Assembly (NCBI GenBank): GCA_016271365.2 | Contig: CM057454.1 | Span: forward strand, 1,164,012,055-1,164,076,054 | From: Neoceratodus forsteri | Lineage: Eukaryota > Chordata > Ceratodontiformes > Ceratodontidae | DNA: 64,000 nucleotides | Direction: 5' to 3' | Shown: positions 55,185-64,000 of the stretch, in pieces | Layout of the letters: the number at the start of each line of letters is the position of its first letter | How positions within the stretch are numbered: the stretch's first letter is position 1 | Position numbers and translations under genes: made by a program | The notes under the pieces: generated by a model | The model's database searches: none | What the model was told of the DNA's origin: nothing | Seen by the model: only the letters and a program-made list of their open reading frames with translations

Positions 55185-55188
55185 TGTG

Positions 55189-57449
55189 GAAAAGCCCTCA
55201 GGCACCTGTATTCCTTTGTGGTAGCTTTTCTCTGACAAAGGAATCCTGTCACCTAGACTGTTTTCCGTTTAAAAGTGTCTGCTAAAGTTGGGGTCTAGTG
55301 AAGAGACAGTACCAAGTCCACAACTTTTAACTTTCTGACACCTCAGAGGTGTGTAATGTATGTTAAGTGTGAAAGACATTTCAAGATAGCATCTACAAGT
55401 TTTCTGTGAGGGTGTTATTAACTAGATGAATGGCTGAGTATAAACTTGGAAACAAAAGGTGGGACACCCCCCATCTGGAGTAACCAGTTTACCTCTCCGA
55501 ATTCAGTTTAGGCACCTGTGTTTTCATTCAGTGCATTTGGCCAGTGCCTGAAGAAAATAGTTTACCCAGATGTGGGTTGGAATCTCTGTGAGCCTATATG
55601 TGCTCTTTGGTGGTCGAGGGTGCCATCAGTAATTCCTCATGAAATATGGGAAAGTCTCCTAGTACTCGCTGTGTGTGCTTAGTCAAGGGACGTGTACCAG
55701 TAACTGGCCATGTGTGCCAGTCTCCTAATTCAGAACCAGAGAGTTTGCTGTGTTTGTGTTCTTTATGCCTATGCTAAATGGGAATTCAGGAAGTCTGTAA
55801 CTCAATAATCTGCATTACCAGTAGGAGTAGCCCTGTGGGGGTCCAGCTTCACTTTGTGACTATTCTCTGTGTATGTGAATAAAAGCCACACTCGAGAATC
55901 CCAACCTGGTTTGGACAGTATTGTTATTGCTTCCACTGTCTGGATTTACTTGGGTGCCCCTGACCGGAAGTAGAAACCTAGCATAATTGTGAGCAAACAT
56001 TTTCTCCCAGGGACACAGGTTGCTGGCCATGGTAAATGGTCTCACCAGGTACATGCCAGGTAGTTGCCACACTTGGTTTGCCTATCTGTGTACGGCAGGC
56101 TTGGAAGGAAATGTACTGTAAACTGTTATGTAAACGCCCATCCCTCTCTTTGGCACCATATGGTGAGAGGAGCAGCCCTGCTAGTTAGACAAGGGATCTG
56201 TTGGGGGGGTTGCAAAAATGGAGGCACTGCTGTCGATGTGTTTTGAATTTGGGAGAAAAGAAGAGATGTTTGCTCAGGTTGTTGCTAGTGTTTTGTCTGT
56301 CTGGCAGTTGGTAGCCCAAAATCGGGAGCTTTGCACATAAGGAGTTTGCCCAGAGAAGTGCAATCCATATGTGCCGCTGTGTGCCTGTTGTTCATATGCT
56401 GCTGTGATTGTGCCAACGTTTACCAAAGAGCTGTAAGCCAGACTGTGTGTGCCCCTTGTCCTGCATCAGAAAGAACATTTGCCAGCTTTAATTTTCAAGT
56501 TTGGAGAGAAAAAAGTATTGTGAACAGTGGGAAACAAAGAGACAATCGTGCCCTGAAAGTTTCAGATGCTTGCTGTGTGAACTGGGGGAAATTACTACAG
56601 AAATAGCCAAGAAAAATGGTTCAAAATGGTGCTCCCGCCGTGACGTTACAGTTGAAAGAAAAAAAGTTGTTTTGCAGTTTACATTTTGCCTGCTCGACAA
56701 TTGCCATGAAGGAGAAGAGCACGAGAAGAAAGAAAGGCTCATTTGCATGGCATCGAGTGATTGGTGAGACTGCAATCAGTCCCGCCCCCTAGCCAGCTTC
56801 AGAGTGCTACCCAGTGTTCGAGAGGGAGAGAGCGAATGGTGTGCAAGCTGGCTTGCCAGGAGAATCGTTGCGGTGACTGTGAACATTCCAAAAGTTAAAA
56901 CAACGAACTTTTCTGTGATAAATCAGGCTCAACCCATATTCCAATCGACTGGGGAGAAAGTGTGGTGTTCATAGGGACAATCGGTGGGATCGCCAGCCCG
57001 TTTCAACCCAGAGGTCTTCCAGGATCGGCTTTAGGCCGAGAATTTCCATCAAAATGTCAGCAACTGATTCAGTGAGTACCATTCAGCAAAACTGAGCTCA
57101 AACTATGTGCGATTTTTCAAAAGTCAGCTGGATCTGTGTGTAAACAGTGTGATTGTTTTGCAAAGATGGACTGTGGAAGTAATCAAACCTAAGCAAGAAT
57201 TCTGAGCAATAGACTGTGAGCATGTATTATGGATTCAGCAACAGTGTAATTTTCTGAGCAACTAGAGAGACTGTAAGTTGTATGAGAGGCTGCAACAAAC
57301 AGGCAATCCTGTTCAAGAAATACTGTGGCTTTAGTGACTTTAAGCAAGTAAAACTGATTGAAAGATAATGTAAAGCCCTAGAAAATCATATAGATGTGTT
57401 GAGGAAGAAAAGCAGCGCAGTCAGTACAGTTTGAGTAAAATAAATCAGA
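55189..57449. other. Unassigned DNA, possibly LTR-element 5' region
   Basis: No protein motif is certain. An aataaa lies at 55,879-55,884, and a long stretch of mixed sequence leads up to a CR1 insertion. With 42,055-42,570 on its left and the gag-like ORF at 59,147 on its right, it could be the LTR and leader of a third LTR element. I found neither a second LTR copy nor a primer site to prove it. Confidence 0.35.
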
Positions 57450-58966
57450 ACTAGTGAAACCACTGGTTACACTTTTTAATAAATCATGGGATGATGGTGT
57501 GGTACCCGAGGACTGGAGGAAGCCAGATGTGATTCCCCTTCACAAAAGTGGGACCAAGACAGAGGCAGGAAACTACAGACCTGTCAGTCTGACCTCTGTG
57601 GTATGGAAAGTGATGGAGTCACTTCTGAAGGAAAGAATAGTTGAGTACCTAGAGGCCAGTGGGGCACAGGACCCAAGGCAGCATGGTTCACAGTGGGAAA
57701 GTCATGTCAGACAAATCTAATAGATTTCTTTGACTGGGTGACCAAAGTAGTAGACCAGGGAGGGGCTGTGGACATGGCCTACCTAGACTTTAGCAAGGCA
57801 TTTGACACAGTCCCACACAAAAGATTAATAGTCAAATTAACCAGCCTGGGAGTGGGTCCCAGGGTGGTAGGCTGGGTAAAACATTGGCTGCACAACAGGA
57901 CATAGAAGGTAATTGTAAATGGAGTTCACTCTGAAGAAGGAGGGATTACTAGTGGGGTACTGCAGGGTTCAGTATTGGGTCCAGTCCTTTTTAATGACTT
58001 CATCAGTGACATTGCAGAAGGACTGGAAGGAAAAGTATGCCTTTTTGCAGATGACACAAAGATCTGCAACAGGGTTGATACACTAGGAGGCGTGGAAAGG
58101 ATGAGAAGGGACTTGGCAAGATTGGAGGAATGGTCAGAAGTATGGCAGCTAGGATTCAATGCAAAGAAGTGCAAAATAATGCACCTGGGAAACAAGAACC
58201 CAGGGGACAATTACACAATGGGTGGGGAGGTACTAACAACAACAAAAAAAGGAAAGGGACCTGGGGGTAATCATATCAGATGACCTTAAGGTTAGCAAGC
58301 AATGTGAGACGGCAGTAGGGAGGGCTGGGGGTATACTGGGATGTATAGGGAGAGGCATCAGCAGCAGAAAACAGGAAATTGCTATCCCTCTGTACAGACA
58401 GTTGGTGAGACCCCATTTGGAGTACTGTGTCCAGTTCTGGAGACCCCATCTCCGCAAGGACATAGACAGGATAGAGGCAGTCCAGAGGAGGGCAACTAAA
58501 ATGGTGCAGGGTCTGCAATAGAAGCCGTATGAGGAGAGACTAAAGGAGCTCAATATGTATACCCTTGAGGAAAGAAGGAGGGGGACATGATAGAAACTTT
58601 TAAGTACCTCAGTGGAATCAACAAAGTCCAAGAGGGTAGCATCTTTCAGAAAAAGAGACGTGCAAGAACAAGGGGACACAATTTAAAGACAGAAGGAGGG
58701 CGGTTCAGGGGCAATGTGAGGAAGTATTATTTCACAGAGAGGGTAGTGGATGCATGGAACAGCCTTCCTGAGGAGGTTGTGGGGTCTAAAACTGTGGGAG
58801 AATTCAAGAATGCATGGGACAGACATAAGGCAATTCTTGTGGGGGGTAGGAAGAAATAGGCTGTTGGTTAACTAGGATCTGCTGCCTATCCTGTACGTAG
58901 GGAAATGGGCAGACTAGATGGGCCAAGCGGTCCTTATCTGCCGTCAAAGTCTATGTTTCTATGCAG
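57450..58966 (+). pseudogene. CR1-type LINE, RT and 3' end, 5'-truncated
   Basis: The frame begins KPLVTLFNKSWDDGVVPEDWRKPDVIPLHKSG. It continues NYRPVSLTSVVWKVMESLLKERI, QTNLIDFFDWVTKVVDQGG, YLDFSKAFDTVPHKRLI, SGVLQGSVLGPVLFNDFI and CLFADDTKICN (58,044-58,055, intact). The C-terminal RGNVRKYYFTERVVDAWNSLPEEVV and a tatgtttctatg tail follow. TAAATCAGA at 57,441-57,449 and 58,967-58,975 is a candidate 9-bp target duplication. Frameshifts lie near 57,690 and 58,250, and a stop at 57,903. Confidence 0.92.
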
Positions 58967-58975
58967 TAAATCAGA

Positions 58976-59146
58976 TGCACAGTGGCTTGAGTCAGGTGCA
59001 GACTGTTGATGCACCAGGAGGTCTGCCGCAGCCATTACAGGGTGGGGCAGTAATGTAAACACAGCAGCAGGGAGCCATTTTGGAGACTGTTCCAAGTAAA
59101 GTGAACTCAGAAATAACAGTGAACTTTTGTGTGTTTATCTATAGTC
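58976..59146. other. Leader-like DNA before the gag-like ORF
   Basis: Continuation of the sequence interrupted by the CR1 at 57,450. Nothing recognised. Confidence 0.35.
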
Positions 59147-59947
59147 ATGGCTTCGGGACCATCTCGCTACCAGGATCATACACGGGCTATGACAGCTGAA
59201 GAGGTTACCAAACTTAAAGAAAGAGCAATGTTTCTATGGTAGAAGTTTGCCTCTTGTTGTGATTCCCGTATACCCTGTGAGAGAATGCATAATGTGCCTC
59301 AAGGTTGGAAGGGACATATTCATGATTCCTCACTGTTCAGGGTGCTTAGAGCAGCAAGGTCTAACTGGTGCACCTAAAATTCGTTTGGCTCCCATGTGGG
59401 CAAAGCTTCAAGATCCCGCAAGTAGCAGCACACAGCACCAGGTTGAACCTGTTGGGGAAGGCCCAACAGAGTGCGGCACAAAGGAAGAGGGTGTAGATGT
59501 GCTGTCAGAGCGTATTCCTCGTGATGTCTCCACACCTGTGTCACAGATGGACAGTGTGGAGGGAGAATCAGTGGCTCCATGGAGAGAGGGTCCTGGTCCT
59601 AGCCTCGTGGGAGAGGGCGAGGTTCGGGAAACCTTAGATTGGGAGGTGTCTACCCCTGCACCCAGTAAAGAGTGGGCTGTTTCAGGAGTGAGGACAACTG
59701 CTCATTCCTGGGCCCAGATCCTAAGTGAGGAAGAGGAGGAGGAAGCTATGTACCTCTACGTTGAAGGTCCTAGTCCGCAGCCTCAGGCTTTTGCCTTGTA
59801 GGAACCAGAAGAAGCTGGTGACTCCACAGCCCCAACAGTAGAAGGGGTCAGGGACAAGTTCTACATAGTTTTGAGTATGCGACACTGGCAGAATCAGAAC
59901 TGGATTTCTTCAGATAGAACAGAGAGAAGAGGAAGAGCAAGGATCAA
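59147..59947 (+). pseudogene. Unrecognised gag-like ORF, frame-shifted
   Basis: An ATG at 59,147 opens a 31-codon frame (MASGPSRYQDHTRAMTAEEV...) closed by TAG at 59,240. A second frame continues to 59,801. It contains a Cys/His cluster (CIMCLKVGRDIFMIPHCSGCLEQ) near its start and a Ser/Pro/Glu-rich acidic remainder (QILSEEEEEEAMYLYVEG). The C-x2-C...H-C-x2-C layout recalls the N-terminal zinc cluster of DIRS-type Gag, and LTR-element Gag is another option. I cannot name the family. A CR1 begins shortly after. Confidence 0.45.
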
Positions 59948-59959
59948 ATTGTTAGGATC

Positions 59960-61742
59960 AGGAGGGGAAGTAGGTGGGTAGAAAAGGGGGCTGAGCAGGC
60001 AGAAGTATATAATGAATACCTCTGTTCAGTCATCACCAAAGAGAGGGAGGGGCCCGTACCTGAGAAGAAGGGTGAGGTGCGAGAGGGTGGGGGAAAAGCA
60101 ACCACAGATGGGGAAATCATGGGGGAAAGGGTACGGGAGGGCCTAAAGTCCCTGTAGGTGGACAAGGCACCTGGCCCAGATGGAGTCCTTCTCAGGGTGC
60201 CGAGAGATTTCGCAGAGGTCCTGACAGGGCCATTGGTGGACCTGTTCAATACCTCTCTGAACTCAGGGTGCATGCCCAGGGACTGGAGGGAAGCACATGT
60301 GTTACCTCTCCATAAGAGTGGGCCAAAGGACAAACCGGGGAATTACAGACCAGTAAGCCTTACTGCAATAGTGGGAAAACCGATGGAGACAATCCTCAAA
60401 GAAAGACTGGTGCAATTTCTTGAGGATAACAATCTCCACGACAGCAGGCAGCACGGGTTTATCTCAGGCAGATCCTGCCAGATTAACTTGTTTTATTTTT
60501 ATGACTGGGTACGAGGGCACTGGACAGGGGACATGCGGTGGATGTCCTCTACCTGGATTTCGGCAAGGCCTTTGACTTGGTACCACACAGTAGGCTGACT
60601 TGCAAGTTGAAGAGTCTGGGAGCAGGGAGGAAACTAGTCAAATGGGTCGAGAACTGGCTACAGGGTAGACAGCAGAAGGTAGTATTGGGGGGGACATCTG
60701 AACCCAGGAAAGTAACAAGTGGTGTACTACAGGGCTCAGTGCTGGGACCGGTTCCATTTAACATTTTCATAGACGACATTGCAGTAGGGATTACGAGCAA
60801 GATCAGTCTCTTCGCAGATGACACAAAGATTTGTACCAAGGTAGATGAGGTGGGGAGGATCAAAAGTACTTCAGGAGGATTTGGTAAAACTGGAGAAATG
60901 GTCTCAGACTTGGCAACTTGGTTTCTATGCCAAGAAGTGCAAAGTGATACATTTAGAAAGCAAGAACCCAGGACACAATTACTGTCTGGAGGGTGTCCCG
61001 TCAACAAAATCCAAGGAGGAGAAGGATCTGGGAGTGCTGGTAACTGGGGAGATGAACCACTCTGCTCAGTGTAGGAAGGCAGCAGCGAAGGCAAACAGGA
61101 TGCTAGGGTGCATAGCAAGGAGGATTACTTCTAGGAGTGGAGAAGTCATCTTGTCCCTGTAGTACTGCATGCAATTCTGGTGCCCCTACTTGAAAGGGGA
61201 CATCAAACTACTGGAGAGGGTACAGTGCAGGGCAACAAAAATGATCCTGGGATTGAGGGACAGACCATATGAGGAGAGACAGAGAGAGCTCAATATATAT
61301 ATCCTGGAGGAAAGAAGGGAGAGAGGGGATATAACCGAGACCGTCAAGTACCTGAAGGGTTTGAACAAAGTAGACACCAGGTGTATGTTCAATCTAAAAG
61401 GCAGAAGGGAAACCAGGAGACGTACTATGAAGCCGGAAAGGTGCAGGTTCAAGAGGGAACTGAGACGGCACTATTTCACAGAAAGGATGGTGGCAGGGTG
61501 GAATGCTCTGCCAGAGGAAGTTGTTTCACTGTAGAGTGTTGGGGGCTTCAAGAGGGGCGGGACAGATTCAAGGGCAGGGTACAAATCGGGAGGGGGTGGG
61601 AGATGGGGGAAGGGCATATGAGGGAGGGGAGCAGCTGCAGTCTAATGGACTGAACTGCTACACACTTGAGCAGACTAGACAGTCCGAATTGTCTCTATCT
61701 GCTGGCAATTTCATATGTTCGTATGTATGTGTGTTCATATAA
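59960..61742 (+). pseudogene. CR1-type LINE, RT and 3' end, second subfamily
   Basis: The frame reads VDKAPGPDGVLLRVPRDFAEVLTGPL, then NYRPVSLTAIVGKPMETILKERLVQFL, QHGFISGRSCQINLF, LYLDFGKAFDLVPH, SGVLQGSVLGPVPFNIFIDDI and SLFADDTKICT (60,811-60,822, both Asp intact). EEKDLGVLVTGEMNHS, RATKMILGLRDRPYEER and HYFTERMVAGWNALPEEV follow. The 3' end carries gcagactagacagtccgaattgt and tatgttcgtatgtatg repeats. Frameshifts lie near 60,540, 60,870, 60,900 and 61,165. The tail matches 7,797-8,045. Confidence 0.92.
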
Positions 61743-61769
61743 CTTCTAAATCATTGCAAGCTTATCCCT

Positions 61770-61875
61770 GATATTCCATAGCCCTCCATTTTTTACACCA
61801 ACATTTCATGGTCCACTCTGTCAAAGGCCCTGGTTAGGTCGATGAACACCGCACCTGTCACTAAACCACTAGGGA
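61770..61875 (-). pseudogene. Short L2-like (group A) RT fragment, minus strand
   Basis: About 100 bases read GLVTGAVFIDLTRAFDRVDHEML on the minus strand, the first catalytic Asp block of group A RT (compare VVFIDMLKAFELVDHPLL at 32,300). Both sides are unrelated. Confidence 0.7.
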
Positions 61876-62022
61876 AAGCGATAATTATATCGATACGGGC
61901 AGATCAGGACTAGGGATGGAGGGAGGCTAGTTCATTGACTGAAGTGTTTTACTGCCCCACAACTTCAACATCCCCTTTCTGGAGAATAAATTGCTGGTTA
62001 CTGACACTGAGGTCCAGTTTGG

Positions 62023-62145
62023 TGGGGGTTGGAAGAAGTGGGCTGTTGGTTAACTAGGATCTGCAGCTAATCCATTAGGTAGGGAAATGGGCAGACTGGG
62101 TGGGCAAAGCGGTCCTTATCTGCCGTCAAATTCTATGTTTCTATG
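62023..62145 (+). mobile_element. CR1 3' tail insertion, 123 bp
   Basis: It starts tgggggttggaagaagtgggc and ends gccgtcaaattctatgtttctatg, the same last 120 bases as the 57,450-58,966 copy. Copy 1 of the repeat has the uninterrupted target (cagtttggttttggctcac). Comparison shows no target duplication, and about five target bases appear to be lost or changed. Confidence 0.88.
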
Positions 62146-63461
62146 ACTCACTCCTAAAGTACATGAAGAGCTAGTGTTTCAATGTCACTTTTCTTCTATT
62201 TCTTGTAAATATCCCACAAATCAGCTCGAGACAGTTCCTGGGTTGTTTCAAGCTGTGCCCCTGTGAAGGTAACTCAGCTATGGGCAATATAATGTATCAC
62301 ACCCATTTGCAAATGTAATGTTTAAATCCCTGTTCACTGATGCTTTATGAAGGACAGGTTTCAACATAGTCTATCTGGAAATTGAAGGAATACATCAAGT
62401 ATCTTTGTTTGTAAATGTTGTAAGTTTAAAAGTCTGCAAAGGGAAACAGGTAATTTTTACTTCTTTCTATCCTTCTCATCTTTCAACCATTTTAGGACCC
62501 CCCCCCCCATACATGCCATCTACTTACTGTTGGGAGTGTCTTCATGATGATCCTCCTGCTGCTGAGTTTCTTCCTCCTTTACATCATCGATGGGGAGTTC
62601 CTCATCCCTCTCAATCAGCAATAACAAGTGCTCCTTTGGGATACTGTACCCTGCACATTTATTACAAAAACAGAAACCAGGTAATAAAACAATTATATAT
62701 GATCAGAGCTAGACATTTGACTTTTATTTAATTGTTTTACCAGGATGTAGGCTGAGCCAATGTCCCATTTTCAGCCACACCAAGAGTGTAATAATGTTTC
62801 CGTTTTGACAAAGGAAGTAAGGAGAGGAAGAAATGGACAAATTCATATCTAATAGGGTTGTTTTATGGCTGTATAGTCAGAATCTGTCAGCCTGGGACAC
62901 AGGAAGTAAAGTTAGAGCTCATCTACTTTACCCTGCCCCACTAGCCTAACTATTCCCCCATTGTCCTTTTTCCCCCTTATGTACCTAAAAACAATTACCT
63001 CCACCTTTTACTTCCTCAGTAATCCACAGCCTCGTGTCTGTCTTTGCCATCCTGACCTCCACCCTTGCCTCTTTGGGTTTAGCCTGATAATTGTGCCAGA
63101 CTATCTCCACCTTGTTTCTCTTGTACTCAGAGAAGACCTTTTCTTTTTGTCTCCCAGCTACCCTCATCCCCTACAAGAACCAGATCAGCCTTTTATGTTG
63201 TTCCTTTCATCAACCTTCCTTGCACAAAATTCCCCAGGCAAATCAGTAAATAATCAATAATGTTTTGTGAAGGTCAGTCATCACTCAGCAAGAGCAGGTA
63301 GTCAAATACCTGACCATCAAGACTACCAGTGGGAACCTCTGAACTACCCCAAAGTACCCTATAAAAACCCTAGTGAAAAGTTGGTTTGGGTCACATAGTT
63401 ACTACCCAATTAATTCTACAACCCATTACCCTACCCTGACTATAGCAGAAAAAATATCACT

Positions 63462-63850
63462 TTCCCTGGTTGTCTAGCAGTCCCCCGCAATCCACAATCT
63501 GCCCATACTAAAGTGTCACCTTCCCTGGTGGTCTACTGGACCCCCTCCCAACTATAACAGAAAAAATATCACTTTCCTTGGTGGTCTAGCGGCCCCCCCA
63601 TTCCCAATCTGCCCATATTAAAATATCACCTTCCCTGGTGATCTAGTGAACCCCCCTGCCTCCCTACAATCTGCCATCAACACTTACACTGGTGGTGTAG
63701 TGGACACTCCCTCCTTATCTCTGATCTGCTTGTATTTAAAAAATGTCACTTTCCCTGGTGGTCTAGAGGACCCCCTCCTCCCTATCCCCAATCTGCCCGT
63801 ATTAATATCATTATCACTTTCCTTGGTGGCCTAGTGGCCTTCCACTCCCC
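63462..63850 (+). repeat. Tandem array, 53-68 bp units with tRNA-Glu-like A box, seven units
   Basis: Units start at 63,462, 63,521, 63,574, 63,631, 63,684, 63,751 and 63,819, each with a variant of ttccctggtggtctagtgg. Copy 1 of the repeat has five units, so the count differs between copies. C-rich and caatctgccc(a/g)tatta stretches separate the cores. Confidence 0.8.
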
Positions 63851-64000
63851 ACCCTGGCAGGCATTGCTCCACCACTCCACTTCCATCCCCAAGCTGGTGA
63901 TTGGCGTAGCCCTCTAATCTGCACCACAGCCAGCCGCCGACATTTCATGTCAATGAATGAATGTGTACTTGAAGTATGCGTCATTCTTTGCAGGTGACAG

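Larger units (their letters stand above)
61931..64000 (+). repeat. Duplicated repeat block, copy 2, cut by the window end
   Basis: It aligns with 35,774-36,207 plus 37,341-38,750 in the same orientation. It lacks the 1,129-bp LINE of copy 1, showing the empty site at about 62,486 (caaccattttagg), and carries its own 123-bp CR1 tail. The right edge lies beyond the window. No ORF is conserved between copies. Confidence 0.88.

Noticed and set aside
57450..58966. Joining this CR1 with the ORF1 fragment at 41,080-42,054 as one element split by LTR insertions
   Set aside because: The endonuclease and N-terminal RT are missing between them, and the CR1 has its own candidate target duplication.

Overview
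The window looks like intergenic DNA from a vertebrate with a large, repeat-rich nuclear genome. An amphibian, lungfish or similar animal would fit, but the species cannot be fixed from this sequence. I recognise no host protein-coding exon, rRNA, functional tRNA gene, CRISPR array or bacterial-type operon. Nearly every coding signal belongs to retrotransposons: CR1-type LINEs, two groups of L2-like LINEs and Ty3/Gypsy LTR elements. Almost all are broken by stops, frameshifts, truncation or later insertions.

Layout. 1-9,721: a decayed Gypsy integrase (minus strand), CORE-SINE and CR1 fragments, two adjacent satellites (period about 298 and about 140), a solo Gypsy LTR with a 4-bp target duplication (5,860-7,487), and a diverged 520-bp tandem duplication holding a 140-bp perfectly identical block. 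9,722-19,088: the best preserved CR1 (endonuclease plus reverse transcriptase), an L2-like copy carrying two later insertions, a palindromic 30-bp minisatellite and two copies of a second L2-like group. 19,089-27,741: mostly unassigned DNA, an L2 tail split by a 192-bp insertion, a pyrimidine-rich tandem dimer, and a long L2-like copy with a 2A-like NPGP motif. 27,742-35,773: CR1 and L2-like copies in both orientations, including a three-level nest (L2-like, then L2-like, then a CR1 with a twin-priming-type inversion) and a MITE-like hairpin.

35,774-38,990 and 61,931-64,000 are two copies of one duplicated non-coding repeat. Each was hit by a different LINE, so each copy preserves the other's empty site. 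Both carry an array of roughly 50-70 bp units that each contain a tRNA-Glu-like A-box sequence. 39,028-42,054 holds a LINE fragment, a palindrome of about 440 bp and a CR1 ORF1 fragment.

42,055-55,188 is a nested LTR region. A 9.9-kb Gypsy element (42,804-52,748, minus strand, TSD CACA) has both LTRs, a tRNA-Thr-like primer-binding site, a PNMA-like Gag and a full but frameshifted pol. It sits inside an older solo LTR (42,571-55,184, TSD TGTG). 55,189-61,930 contains further unassigned (possibly LTR-element) sequence with a gag-like ORF, interrupted by two more CR1 copies.

The coding parts do not work together as a pathway. They are independent retrotransposons whose nesting gives a relative insertion history. 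All assignments come from reading motifs by eye, and no database search was run.
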